From Gymnorhina tibicen (Eukaryota; Chordata; Aves; Passeriformes; Artamidae), in NCBI GenBank assembly GCA_013399875.1, contig VXAZ01003903.1, positions 1 through 64,000 of the forward strand: a stretch of 64,000 nt of DNA, in the 5' to 3' direction. The notes beneath the pieces were generated by a model, which was not told the DNA's origin, did no database searches, and saw nothing but the letters and a program-made list of their open reading frames with translations. Below are positions 52,401-64,000 of the stretch, one piece after another. Every line of letters starts with the position of its first letter. Within the stretch, counting starts at the first letter, position 1. The position numbers and the translations under genes were made by a program.

Positions 52401-53233
52401 TAAATAGTTATTTTCTTAAAAACTATCTTACTCTAACAGTCTGAGTCTTTTTCAAGGGTGGGAGAAGGATTATGAGAAGAGTAAGAAGACTTATTTTGAT
52501 TCTTTAAATAAATAAGGAAGAAAAATAATGTACCATTAAGATACTAGGTGCATCTCTTCGGGTATTTTTGGTTGGTTGTTTTTTTTCCTTGATGTCAAGA
52601 CACAGATCTGTTACTTTGACACAAAAGAGAAGCATTTTCCTTCTTTCTTATCCAAGAGTCATCAAATAAATCTCTGTCAGGTGAATCTAATGTTTGCAGA
52701 AAAGAAGTTCCTGTAAGAAGCATCCAATTAGCCTACTTATGTCACTTAGTACACTGTGCTTTAGTGTTCTCTGACTATAGATTAGTTTCTGTGCTCTAAT
52801 TCCTGCCATTAATATTCACCCACCATAATCTTGCTTTGCTATGCATTATTTATCAAGTTTAAAAAGTGTTATAGCAAGTTTAACTAGGTAACAGGCAAAA
52901 ACTGCTGTCCAAAAAATGTTTTTAACCTGAACAGTTCACACACAGAAGAAGACATGTGAAAATGTTATTTAAAATGAGACAACTTTACAGATACGAGGGA
53001 CATGGTCTGTATAACCATCTGTTTCTTTAAATGTTAAGAATGAAACTAAACTTCTATACAATTGAATTTAAAAAAAAAGTTGGAAAGTTGAAAAAACCCT
53101 CTAAGTATAACAAAGGAAATCTTTCCAATCGGAAGGGGACTCAAGCTACAAACTGTAAAAGAGGCTCCTACACATACTTCCAAAGTCTGTTGCGCAGAAC
53201 TGCTCTTGTAGATGCTTTTATAAGAACTATGGT
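49421..53233. other. AT-rich intergenic DNA
   Basis: No gene or named repeat recognised. A-rich low complexity occurs at about 52262-52298. Confidence 0.5.
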
Positions 53234-54268
53234 TTGCAGTGTAGAAAACTGTCTGGATGGCCGGGCTCGGAGAGTGGTGGTGAGTGGTGCTATGTCCAGC
53301 TGCCAGCCGGTCACCAGTGGGGTTCCCAAAGCCTCAGTGTTGGGCCAGTCCTGTTTAATAGCTTTGTCAGGATTCTGGATGAGATGACCGAGTGCACACT
53401 TGGTCAGCTTGCAGATGACACCAAGCTGGGTGTGAGTGTTGATCTGCTGGAGGGCAGGAAGGCTCTGTAGAGAGATCTGGACAGGCAGGATCGATGGGCT
53501 GAGCCCAGCTGTTTGAGGTTCAATAGGGCCAAGTGTCAGGTCCTAAACCTGGGTCACAACAACCCCCTGCAGTGCTGCAGGCTGGGGCAGAGTGGCTGGA
53601 AAGCTGCCCATCAGAAAAGGACCTGGGGGTGCTGGTTGACATCAGCTGAACAGGAGCCCAGCTGTGCCCAGGCAGCCAAGAAGGCCAATGGCATCCTGGC
53701 CTGGATCAGCAATAGTGTGGCCAGCAGGACCAGGGCAGTGATTGTCCCCCTGTGCTCAGCACTGGTAAAGCATCACCTCAAATCCTGTGTCCAGTTCTTG
53801 GCTACTCACTTCAAGAAAGACATTGAGGGGCTGGAGTGAGTCCAGAGAAGCTGGGGAGGGGCCTGGAACAGAAATCCTGTGAGGAGTGGCTGCGGGAGTC
53901 ATTTACACTGGAGAAAAGGAGGCTCGGGGGGATTTTATCTCTCTCTACGATTAATTGAAAGGAGGTTGTAGCAAGTTGTGGGTCAATCTCTTCTCCCAAT
54001 TAACAAGCAATAGGACAAGAGGAAATGGCCTCATGTTGTACCAGGGGATGTTTAGATCGATTACTGGGAAAAAATTCTTCACAGAAAGGGCTGTCAAGCA
54101 ATGAAACAGGCTGCCCAAGGAAGTGGTGGAGTCACCATCCCAGAATATATTTAAAAGCCATGTAGACATGGCACTTAAAGACATGACTTGGTGGTGGACT
54201 TGGCAGGGTTGATGGTTGGACTGTATGATCTTAAGGCTCTTCTCCAATCTAAATGGTTCTATGATGCT
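53234..54268 (+). mobile_element. CR1 LINE, longest copy, RT palm to 3' end
   Basis: About 1 kb of CR1 on the plus strand, from the middle of the reverse transcriptase to the 3' end. In order: [14 protein letters not shown] (about 53248-53289), [11 protein letters not shown] (about 53310-53343), motif C as LADDTKLG (about 53407-53430, both catalytic Asp retained), the FNRAKCQVLNLGHNNPL segment (about 53519-53569), KKANGILAWI (about 53678-53707), then the C-terminal region and 3'UTR ending in GGTTCTATGATG (about 54253-54264). Coding is broken: a frameshift lies between the TSGVP and motif C parts, an in-frame TAG at 53468-53470, and a TGA replaces the usual Arg codon at 53837-53839. The 5' end is truncated, so motif A and the endonuclease are absent. 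A dead copy. Confidence 0.95.
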
Positions 54269-54995
54269 CTAACTGATAAATGTAAATCACTAATACAAAT
54301 CTATTAGTTGCTTTATGCTATTTGCTAAATAGCATACATAGTTATGCATGAAATTATATTCATAACAAAAAGAAATTTTAAAACTTTGATTTTTAAGAAG
54401 GATATTTGGATTGGGTAAAAGAACAGAGTACATAAAATGCTAAGAAAGATTACAAGATTTTACAAGGGCATTGGATTATGGAGAGAATCCTTGAAAACTG
54501 TGTTGAGAGTGTTTCGGTGCACATTTAATCTGACACCTCAGATTATAATAATCAGGAAAAGACAAACAAGCACGGGACTCACATTCCTATGAATATAATG
54601 CAAGTCTCCTGTGGAAAGGGGGACAGCTGCCTTCTGAGAACAGGGTAGAAACCTGGGTCAGTCAGTTAAATGACAGTTTAAGATAAATACATTGCTGTTT
54701 TCAGGAATTGAAAATTTTTCATGAGTGTCTTCATGAATTTCTTCATGAATTTTTTAATTTTAAAAGTTACCTATTCAATTAAAATTGAGCACAATTACCA
54801 CTGGAGCTGCTGCATCAGGTATCCACTATATATCAAGTGAAAAGCAAGCTAGCTTTGTAAATGCGTCAAAACTGTTATGTGGAAGACTAATTTAACTAAA
54901 TACTTATTCATATTTAAATGAGTGATATGACTCTACATATGAATATATATATATACAAGTAGAGAAAAAAAATGTAACCTGCAAGTATTAAATAC

Positions 54996-55038
<43 letters not shown>

Positions 55039-58000
55039 CAAACATACATACATGCATACATACATACATGCATACATACATACACAAAAAGAGAGAGAGA
55101 GAGAGAAAGGAAGTGTACAGTCTTCTTTCTTAAAGAATAATCTAATGATTAGAGCAGCAAAGTAAGGAATTGGATATTTTTTCTGTTCTTTGTCTCTTTT
55201 CAGGCAGAAGAATATTCAATATTTACAACAGTTATAATTCTTAATATCCTTCAGTATCTATATATCTTTTTCATAAGTTACATGGCTGGTGATTCTGTTG
55301 ATCAGGGGCACTACTGAAGGTTTAACCTCAACCCATATAATCTAAAAGTTCACATTTCCATCAAAAATGAAGGGGTCTGAGCTGAATGTACTGTGGGAAG
55401 CTGGACCCACAGTAGCTCTCCTTTCACTATATTTGCTTTGACTGGAAAAAAATATTTCTAATTCAGAATATCTGACATTTGGGATTTGAGGAAAAATATG
55501 TGATTTGGATAAAGTGAGTAAAGATTCCTGGTCATTAGTTAAACTTTAAACCCATATAGGAATATCTTGGAGCTGATGTAATGCATGAGTTGAGGGAAAT
55601 TATAAATTGCTGGAGGATATTATCATAGACTTATCCACACTTGTGGTTTAGGAATACATCTAATGTTGACTTTGTAAAGCCAGTCGGTTTCCATGAGTCA
55701 CTTTTAAGGCACTTCATATTCATATGAGAGTGAGTTTGATTTTTACTGATTCCTCTCTTTTCTGTAGCAAATAAGTTATTTATTACAGATTATATAATAT
55801 GTAGCCCCAAAACATCATTTTGAAATTATTAAATTAGAAACATTGAATTTCTATATATGTGGTAGTCAAGCACTCTCCAAATGAAGCAAAACATAATGTC
55901 GATATACAACCACACCATTAAACCAGTTAAGGAATTAAAAGGTTTGTGTTACTTCATTTACGAAGATGCAAATATGTTATGTGCAGCAACATTCCTTATC
56001 CTTTATTCTGCCTCTCCCATGAAACATCTGCTTTAGCATCATATTTATGCTTCAGCTCATCAAAATCCAAAGCTTTTAAAGATTTAGGTATATAATCATG
56101 GAGCACAAATGAAAGCAAACCAGTGATGCCTGGAAATGAAAGGTTTTATGCTTCCCCTGTGACCTGCAGTGCACCCTGTGAATCATTCATTTTCCAAGTA
56201 TTAACCTAAGATTATTTTTTTATAAAATATATCCTTTTGCTTTCTTTTTATTTGTTTTAAACTAAAACAGCAAAAACACACTTTGTTTTCTCTGCAACAC
56301 AGGCATAACTAATGCTAATACTAGAACTAAAATGGGAGGAGATTCTCTGTGCCTGGAGTAAATCTATTTTACTTTTGAGGTATATCTATAATTCTTACCA
56401 CAACACCCAAGCCTATACCAGGAGGTGACTGTGATGCATTTGTGGGATTATAAGGGACCAAACTTTGCTTTTTCGTGTCAGCTCCATAAGACTCATACAG
56501 CAGGATGTTTCTGTCTCTGTTCATAACTGGCAGCCTTGAAATCCTGAAATCCTAAGCTTGTTTTCATGGGACATCTAGATAACCCTGCAGTCCCAGTGAT
56601 GAGGAGGGTTTATGTGGTTCAGCACTGGAGAGAATAATTTGCTTTTCAAAGGATTACATCCTCACGTGCAAGGTTCAGCAATGTTCTGGATGCAGAGGGG
56701 TTAAGCAGCATAGGGAGATGGGAAGTGTTGGTTTCAATGCTGTTTCCAATTAGTTTCATATAGAATTGTATACAAAAGCAACAGTCAAGGGCAATGGGGA
56801 GCTGCTTTAGAAGAAAAGAACAGATGTTAAAGACAGATTTATGCTCCAGGTGATTGGTATAATAAGCTTCAGGAAATAATGCAAGAGACAGCAGAGCATT
56901 TTAAACTATGTTCTTTGCATAATTCTTCTGTGTTTTTATATGTGGGCTTCATCATTCTGCGGAACATCTGACATGCTGCAGTTCCGAATGTACCTGCACC
57001 CATCCTGGGAGAGAAGCTGTGGCTGAACTGAGACACTTAGGCATTAGCATATGATATATACTGAAATAAGGAATGCATTTCTTACTCTGTTAGGGCTTTT
57101 CTATTTGGATGGAACTTAGAGGCCAACTTGAACAGACAAGGAAATATTTTTTAAAGATATTTTGCATCTTGTATTGTTAATTTCTCTCTTTCTAAGTTCC
57201 TCTTAAAAAGCATGAAACAAATTATACCAGAATGATTTTATGTGTATTTCCCAAAGTTTACAAGAACTACTGGTTGAGAGCCTACTTCCCCCTGCCCTTG
57301 GTTTTGAGGATCTCTGTCTTCTGTTCCTGGTGTGCTGAAAGGTATTCCTACCATATACCTCTGCTGTGCTAAAAGCCACCCAATAGGGCAGGACTGGACA
57401 GATACAACAGGACAGTGGGAGTGATTTAATTAACAATGAGCTAAAGGCTTTTTAGTAGACATTGTCTACACAGTTATACCTTTTTGCTATGTTTTTACAA
57501 TGGTGTCCTCATGATGTGTCCTCATGACATGTCCTCCACATGAAGTGTTCAGCATCTTCTGAGCAATCTGGTGTTTCTTTTTCCTATTGCAGGACTAGAG
57601 CTCTGGTATTGCTGCACTTTGGGATACATCATAAGAGGACCTGACTGCAGCCTACAGCCTCTGCAGTCACTCTGAAACTTCCAAGGTTCCTCTCTCACCA
57701 TCCCATTAGTCATTTTTTTCATTAAAGCCCTCCCACCATTTTCAATGGGGTAAAGAAATAATTTGAATTTGGTGACTGTAAATACACAGAGAAGGTGTAT
57801 TTGACAGCTTACTACACTCTGGCATCAGCTCTCTGAACTTACAGCCCTGCTAGGGAATTTCACATCAGCTCTGTCAGTATTTTGGGCAATTAATCTACCA
57901 TTGGAGAAGAGACTGATGACGTAGACCATTTGCTGTGGGAGAACATTTTCTCATGCTTTAGTGTCCTTTTTTCTGAACCTGTGAGATAAACAAATGCGTA

Positions 58001-58376
58001 GACAGCTGCCGTGCCACACTGCTGAGGTGAGCAGCAACAAAAATTCAGGACAACAAAATGTTCTCTGGTGAAGATCTGCACAGAGCTCAACTCAGAACTG
58101 CAGAGCAATGTGAAATCTTCCCAAGCAGTTCAGAAGCACACATCTCTCAGTGTATGAAAGGCCACTCAATCTGATGGCAAAATGCCAAAACATTTAGTGC
58201 AGACAGTGCAGTAGATACATGGCTTAATTTCAAGATAGTAGTGCCATCACATTATTTATCAATCCCCAGTCCATTTTTAGCAACCTGGTCTACTTTTAAC
58301 AGAGGACATTAAATCTTCTGCAACACAAATAGTCCTCTTTGTTTAAGATGGCAGCAGGCAGTCTTCCAGGACAATA
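54269..58376. other. AT-rich intergenic DNA
   Basis: Apart from the compound microsatellite at 54997-55106 I recognise nothing. Open frames at 57203-57436 and 57890-58108 have no similarity I can name. Confidence 0.5.
54997..55106. repeat. Compound microsatellite (TAGA)10, (CATA)n, (GA)8
   Basis: Uninterrupted TAGA units fill 54997-55038. CATA units follow at about 55042-55084, with two CATG variants that recur at a regular spacing, and (GA)8 lies at 55091-55106. The chain suggests stepwise mutation of one tetranucleotide into the next. Confidence 0.96.
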
Positions 58377-58722
58377 CACTAAAGAAAAATAAAGAATTTG
58401 TTCATTACTTCCCATCAGCAAGCAGATGTTTTTCCACTTCCTGTAAAGCAGGGCTTCAGAAAATATAACAGCTACTTTGGAAGACACATACCATAACCAT
58501 GTCCCCCCGTCCTCCTTTTTTCCCTGAGTTTTTACTTTTGAGCATGATGTCATATGGTATGGAATATCCCTTTGGCCAGTATGAGTCAGCTGTCTCCTCC
58601 CAGCTGCTTGTAACGCCCAGCGCTGCTCACTGAGGGAGGCAGAGTCAAGGGGGAAGAAAACCTCAATGCTGTGTAAGCACTGTTCAGCCACTGCCAAAAC
58701 ATTGGTGTGTTATCCACATGGT
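58377..58722 (-). mobile_element. Truncated LTR of the same family as 13662-14243
   Basis: Plus-strand landmarks are GTCATATGGTATGGAATATCC (near 58549), CTTTGGCCAGTATGAGTCAG (near 58570) and CTGTGTAAGCACTGTTCAGCC (near 58669). They align in order with about 13815-14155 of the solo LTR. Both LTR termini are missing, so no target-site duplication can be sought. This copy keeps the GGTATGGAATATCC form closer to the usual family sequence than the solo LTR does. Sense is minus by analogy. No internal retroviral sequence is present. Confidence 0.88.
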
Positions 58723-58782
58723 CGTGGGGTTTTTTTTCCACTTTAGGAATATAAGAAATTGTGGCAACATGACGTAATACTG

Positions 58783-59290
58783 TTGATACAGCTTGGTGTC
58801 ATGATCAGGCTTGCTGAGGGTGCACTCAATCCCACTGTCCATGGCACTGACAAGGACGTTAAAGGGTGCCAGGTCCAACACCTGCCCCTGAGGAACAGCA
58901 CTCATCACTGCTCTCCACTTGGACATCGCGCTACTGACCGCAACTCTGAGTGCAACCATCCAGACAGTTCTTCATCCATGAAGTGGTCCAACCATCAAAT
59001 CCATATCCCTCCAGTTTAGAGAAAAGGATGTTATGTGGGACAGTGTAAAATGTTTTGCACAAGTACAGGTAGATGTCAGTCACTCTTCCCTCATCCACTA
59101 CCTCTGTATCTGTCACAGAAGGCTACCAAATTTTTCAGGCAAAATTTGCCCTTAGAGAAGCCATGTTTGCTGTCACCTATCACTTCTTTATTTCCCATGT
59201 GCCTTACAATAGTTTCCAGCAGGATCTGATCCATGATGTTGCCAGGCATGGACGTGAGACTGACTGACTTGTAGTTCTGTGCTTGTGGAA
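58783..59290 (-). mobile_element. CR1 LINE fragment, reverse-transcriptase fingers and palm
   Basis: On the minus strand, from 59290 downward, the order is [20 protein letters not shown] (fingers), [19 protein letters not shown], then motif A as [46 protein letters not shown] (motif B region) and motif C as KPDHDTKLY. Both catalytic sites are lost: motif A has Tyr in place of each Asp and motif C reads PDHD instead of FADD. Three reading frames are needed, so there are at least two frameshifts. It belongs to the sub-family with a DLCKAFDTVPHD-type motif A. Both ends are truncated; it begins about 60 bases from the LTR fragment. Confidence 0.95.
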
Positions 59291-60950
59291 GATATCTTGC
59301 TGCTGAAATGTTGCAGTTAAAACACACGGAGAAAATACTGTTTAGAGAGATTCTATGACACACCTATCATGTATTATAAGAATTAATCCACAACCCCACT
59401 TCATAAAATTGGTTTGCCTTCTGCCCAAAGAGGATATTGTTGTTTCAAGTTTGAGTAGACAAAACAAAAAGATAGTGCCAAGAAAGTGATCTGCTTGCTG
59501 ATAAGGACAAAAGGCTGGGTAGGTTGTACCATGTGGTAGGAAATTCTTACCATGAAGCTGGTCAGTTTGAGAAAGCAGGAGAGCAGCAAATAGCTGCTGT
59601 AGAAGGAAAAACAGGAAAGCAGGTAAGGACAGATAAGAGCACTTTATGACTATTGCTTAGGTTCAGGCAGAGAACTCCTTAGAGCACAAAAGGAGAATGT
59701 GATTCTATATAAATCCTACAGTCTAGCTGGACTTTTTACCACTTAGACCATATGGAATCTGCTGTGGTAGTTTTCAGAGTATAATGTGGAAAAATAAATG
59801 AAAGATATTAACTTAGCATAAGACCACTTACTTATAATGAAATCTATTATATCAACAGATAAATAGCTACCAGCTGACACATCTGTGGAAGTGGGTAGTC
59901 CTGTACACTTTGAGCTCTATGGTACAGCTTCATGCATAGCAGGGAAGTCTTGGCTCTTAGTCAATATTTCTTTTTCAGAGTCAGCAGAAGCTGTCTTCAT
60001 CTTTTCTTCCTTTGCCTAAATTGGTCATGTCTGCCCAAACCTCAACCTGCAGTGTGTCTCACAGCAAAATCTTCTTAATGTGGGTGGATTGTGGGAATAT
60101 TCTTACGGCTAGATTCTCATTCTTGTTGAAATCAATGCTTTTGATTTGGCAATAAATTATATCCTGGTTATGACCCTGTCCTTTTAGCAGCTCTCTCAAG
60201 TCTATTTTGGTTCTGTTTCATTTCAGGAGCTTACTGAATCTGAATGTTCTTAGACTCTGTGGAAATTTATCTGCAGTTAGAGTTACAAACTCCAGTGTCA
60301 GCATAATCCAAGGTCTAATGTTGGCTTTTAGAGCAGGTACCCCTCACTGTCTAGTCTTGGCTGTAAATTAACATGTAAAGAGGCAGGTGGCATCCAATTA
60401 TGACTTCCAAAGAGAGAGACTACTCCTGTACATAGATTAATCCTCTATACAGGGATTGAAGAACTATTGGATGACAGCTAGAGGATGCACAAACATAAGA
60501 ACCTACCAATTTCATATGCTGTGGTCTTCCTGCTCTTTGAAACACAGAATAGACCTGTTAATTGATAATTGTATGTGTGATATCTGAACTGAGAGTAACC
60601 TGGGTTGCACATAGCTGAATATTCATGTCCTCATGTAAGTTTCAAATAACTGAAATATATTCACACTGGTTTTCCTGTGGGATGTAGTGGCAGAGCAGCA
60701 CAATACACATGGAGAATCAGTTTAAACTTACTGTTGATCTCAAGATAACTCAGCTTAAAATACCAACTGCATCATTACAACACTGTTGAGTGAGACACAT
60801 TATACAGGTGGCCTGGATCAGGTTCAGCATGATTGTTTAGTATTTTGCTGTTTTGAGGTTTTTAACTGTATATATTAGGTATCTTTCTTTCTATTCCTGG
60901 ATTTTTTCTTGAGATCCTCATCCTTGTTAATAAATTAATGATGCCTTATT
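59291..60950. other. Intergenic DNA, nothing recognised
   Basis: No repeat family, gene or RNA recognised. Confidence 0.5.
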
Positions 60951-61162
60951 AATCATAGAATGGTTTGGGTTGGAAGGGACCTTAAAAAAGATCTAGTTCC
61001 AAAGCTCTTGCCAGGGGTAGGGACGCCTTCCACTAGACCAGGTTACTCAATGCCCCATCCAACCTGGCTTTGAACGCTGCCAGGGATGGGGCATCCACAG
61101 CTTCTCTGGACAACCTGTTCCATTGCCTCACCACCCTTACAGGTAACATCTTCCCTCATTTT
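60951..61162 (-). mobile_element. CR1 LINE 3' end, best preserved copy
   Basis: The plus strand begins AATCATAGAATGGTTTGGGT and follows the common avian CR1 3' end closely through AGGGACGCCTTCCACTAGAC (near 61018), CCCCATCCAACCTGGCTTTG (near 61051), GGGATGGGGCATCCACAGCT (near 61083) and GCCTCACCACCCTTACAGGT (near 61125). It is clearly less diverged than the other CR1 copies, so it is probably the youngest. It stops after about 210 bases, a strong 5' truncation. No target-site duplication is evident. The 63-codon frame here is not a gene. Confidence 0.96.
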
Positions 61163-64000
61163 GCTATTTGACTCTACTACATCTCTGGGTTTTTTGCAGT
61201 CAGCAGAAAGAACAGATTCACACATGTAACACAATTTTACAAATCACTTTGCAAGAGAATGGAAGGTTATTTTACCCTACAGTTTGATGGAAATAGAGAT
61301 TTATGGTTTTTCACTAAATGTCCTTTTACTGAGGCTGCATTATAATTAAATCATTTTGCAATCGTCCCCTCATGTTATGCTTTCTTAGTTTTTGTGGCTA
61401 ATATTTTTAAACTCTACATTATTCATATATTTCCCAGATGGCAAAAATACATGCTTATCTCAATCTTTCTCTTGGCATTCCCAGTCTCCTTTGCAACTCT
61501 TGACTTTTTTTCTCTGAATTCCCTTCAATTTGCTAACAATCTTGTGACAACAATGCACCAAAGTAATTCCTGACTCCACTATTTTGGTTGTATGACTTTG
61601 GAAGGAAGGGTTATCAAGAGTAAGCTATGCAGGAACATGCTTAAAATCCAATGGGATGGGGTGTTTTTTTTAATGGTTTCCACTTTTTCCATACTGACCA
61701 CATGGGACTCTGACCAGTCAGACTGAAGTCTGTTTGAAGCAGTTAGAAAGTGCCTGTATCTTAGTCATACTGGCTGGCCACCCACAAATCCTCAAAAAAA
61801 TTCTTTAAACTTCATCCACCGTTTTTATTGTCTTGAGTCCAACAAATGGAATGATCTGGATATTAGTCACAGATGTCTGTGCTACTTCATATTGAGTGTG
61901 GGCATTGCCCAGATGTTGTGTGTACATGAGCTTCTTGGAATTCCATAGTCCAGAGGGGGAAGGGAAGAAGACACACCAACACACATATATATATAAAAGT
62001 TCACTTGTGAGTGAGCTCATCCTCCAGTGTTTTTTGATGATGGGCTTTGGAATGATTTAGTGAAGCAGTTATATTTAGGCATATTTAACTTTTTGTGGGC
62101 ATGCAGACAAATATTTGGTATAGCTCTATTTCACCTTTCACATACTATAGTATATTAAACCACAAAACCACACTGGCATAGTTAAAGGGTGGATATTTAA
62201 CATTATGCTCTTCTTGGAATAGATGTGTTTGAGGAGGGATGGGGGGGTGGTTTTCTGTGTGCTTTTTTGGTTGTATGTTTTGGGTCATTTCCCTGCAACT
62301 GTGCATGCCTAGTAGCAACTTCTTTTCAGCATTAAAATCTTATCACTGGTGACACTGCAACTCAGGGATTCAATTACAGTGGACAAAATTACAAAATGTC
62401 ATCCTAATTTTATGGTGGCTTTGAAGGTGGCAATGCATCAAGACATTTTCTCATTCAACATAGGAACTTAATGCAAAAAATATTAAAATGTTTATTTTCA
62501 AAAAGATTTGATGTGAATATTGTTCATATTGAATTTTTATGAACAGTCTGAAAAAAATTTAAATTCAATACCAGTAACCTACATTACAGCTACTCAGTTA
62601 ATACTAATTGGTACCAATCTTAATCTGTATTTGTAGTTGCCTCAGAGGTTGCTTTATTGAAGAAACAAGCATGGAACAAAGTATTTTCTCATTAGGTTAC
62701 TGTTGCATTAAAATTTGTGTCTTTGACTCCTGTTTCTTGAGTTAAGTGTCATTGCTTAACAGGGAAATCCAAGAGAGAAGAAATGCTTATGTTTAGTAAA
62801 AGAGACCTTATTAGCCAGCAATGTTTTCTGTAAAACTCTTGCTTTTGCCTCAGGAACAAACACTGCCAGCAACAGCTCACTTAGTTTTACTTTTGCTTCA
62901 TTTACAACTTTCATTCTTGTGACAGCTTCTTATGTCATTTCTGCTGCTGTCTTCTGGCACCCTCACTCTCATCAAATAACTTCCTTGTCAGACTCTCATG
63001 ACCCTTAAAACACAGTAGTATCTGTTGATACCATCCAAGTGTTCTCGTAGAATCAGAGTCACAGACTCCTGCTGATCTCATCAAAACTTATTTTCTTTGC
63101 CAGGAAACTCATCAAACAATAAACTCAGGAGGCAGAGACAGAGAAATGTATTCTGTACTTTATGCTGATTTGCTATATATATTGTTTTTGTGTAATAAAA
63201 ACTGTAGGTCATGGAGGTAAGTTTGTACTTACCTGGACTTACCTCAAAGCTGGAATTAATTTGACTGTGCATGTACTTGTAAATTTCCACTAATAACTAT
63301 TCTAAATCCCTGAGTGGCTCAGGAACACAGTGCCTACTGGAAATTTCAGTTAAATAATGAAAATACATGAAACTTCTCTAATGTATCTTCAGTGCTGTAA
63401 AACTTAAAAATAGGGAAAAGTTTCCTTTGAAATTACTTTATTAGAACTGAATCATTGCTAATAGTATAGGACACTAAAGGCTTATTCTTCTTCCCTCTAT
63501 AAAAACTCCAGCAATACAACAAACTGTGAAGCTAGCCATGACACTGAATACTGTGCTATCGTAGAGCTCTCTACATTGTATCTATCTTCCAAACTGCTAA
63601 TAGTACCTTACTCCCTAAACTGTATCACATTCCTAACCTTGTATTTTGAGCAATACTGAAGGCTTTGAGCAAATGTCTTGGAAGCACATTTCAAGAGATG
63701 ATGCAGGTAAACTGTGTGTTAAAGTGCATAATATGTATTACACTTCCATTGTTTATTTGTATTTTTATGACTAAATGCCTTTTAAAAAATCTGTAGCTTC
63801 ATTTGTACTGAATGCTGCCCAGTCACATCAGCTGCATCGTGTGCCAAACTGGCATACGATTGCCAGAACATTTCATAACCTCATTGCCAATCTATGATTT
63901 ATGGCATGGAATCATTCTACATTAGACCTTATTTTGCCATGCACAGGAGATCTTATACAAAGGATATTTATGAATTAAGAATGCAAAGGATTGACTTTTT
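61163..64000. other. AT-rich intergenic DNA
   Basis: No gene recognised. A short G-run patch occurs near 62237-62252. An 8-bp inverted repeat at 63215-63234 contains GTAAGT on both strands (see findings). Confidence 0.5.

Noticed and set aside
53031..53839. Plus frames of 118, 78 and 108 codons as a possible multi-exon gene
   Set aside because: From 53234 on they are consecutive parts of one broken CR1 ORF2; there are no splice sites to explain the breaks.
58684..59363. Minus frames as a possible reverse-transcriptase gene
   Set aside because: They need three frames and both catalytic motifs are lost; it is a CR1 relic, not a domesticated gene.
1..64000. CRISPR arrays, operons, bacterial promoters or terminators, tRNA or rRNA genes
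   Set aside because: None seen. The sequence is vertebrate (avian) nuclear DNA, and the tandem repeats found are microsatellites or simple duplications.

Overview
This window is eukaryotic, AT-rich, non-coding DNA from a bird. The evidence is at least eleven fragments of CR1 LINE retrotransposons (the dominant avian LINE), several with the diagnostic CR1 3' end (the 8-bp-type tail reading TCTATGAT on the sense strand), plus endogenous-retrovirus LTRs of two types I recognise from non-galliform bird genomes. A neoavian bird is likely; I cannot name the species. No bacterial signature of any kind (operons, Shine-Dalgarno sites, CRISPR, IS elements) is present.

I see no intact protein-coding gene, no convincing host exon and no tRNA, rRNA or snRNA. 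The longest open frames (up to 150 codons) are chance frames or decayed CR1/LTR sequence. The window is therefore an intergenic gene desert or the inside of a very large intron.

Layout. 1-13 kb: AT-rich unique DNA with CR1 fragments at 2562-2860 and 7541-7891 (both minus) and a 31-bp tandem duplication at 609-668. 13-23 kb: a perfect 39-bp duplication (13117-13194), a complete solo LTR of 582 bp with a perfect 5-bp target-site duplication (13657-14248), an old plus-strand CR1 reverse-transcriptase relic (15780-16130) and a second, unrelated-looking LTR (21834-22569). 23-41 kb: sparse; CR1 at 26411-26768 and 40386-40525, a perfect 16-bp-stem hairpin at 33050-33090, a CpG-richer patch at 33590-33970 and two G-quadruplex candidates. 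41-50 kb: a 201-bp uninterrupted homopurine tract containing 26 perfect AAAAG units, CR1 relics at 42246-42372, 46308-46825 and 49320-49420, and a nested inverted repeat at 48189-48293. 50-64 kb: the longest CR1 (53234-54268, with 3' end), a compound GATA/CATA/GA microsatellite, an LTR fragment beside a CR1 reverse-transcriptase fragment (58377-59290) and the best-preserved CR1 3' end (60951-61162).

Nothing here works together as a system. The CR1 copies are 5'-truncated, frameshifted and transcriptionally dead by inspection, and the retroviral sequence is reduced to LTRs with no internal genes. The items most worth a check are the 33.05-kb hairpin, the 48.2-kb nested inverted repeat and the 33.6-kb CpG-richer patch, because no repeat family I know explains them.
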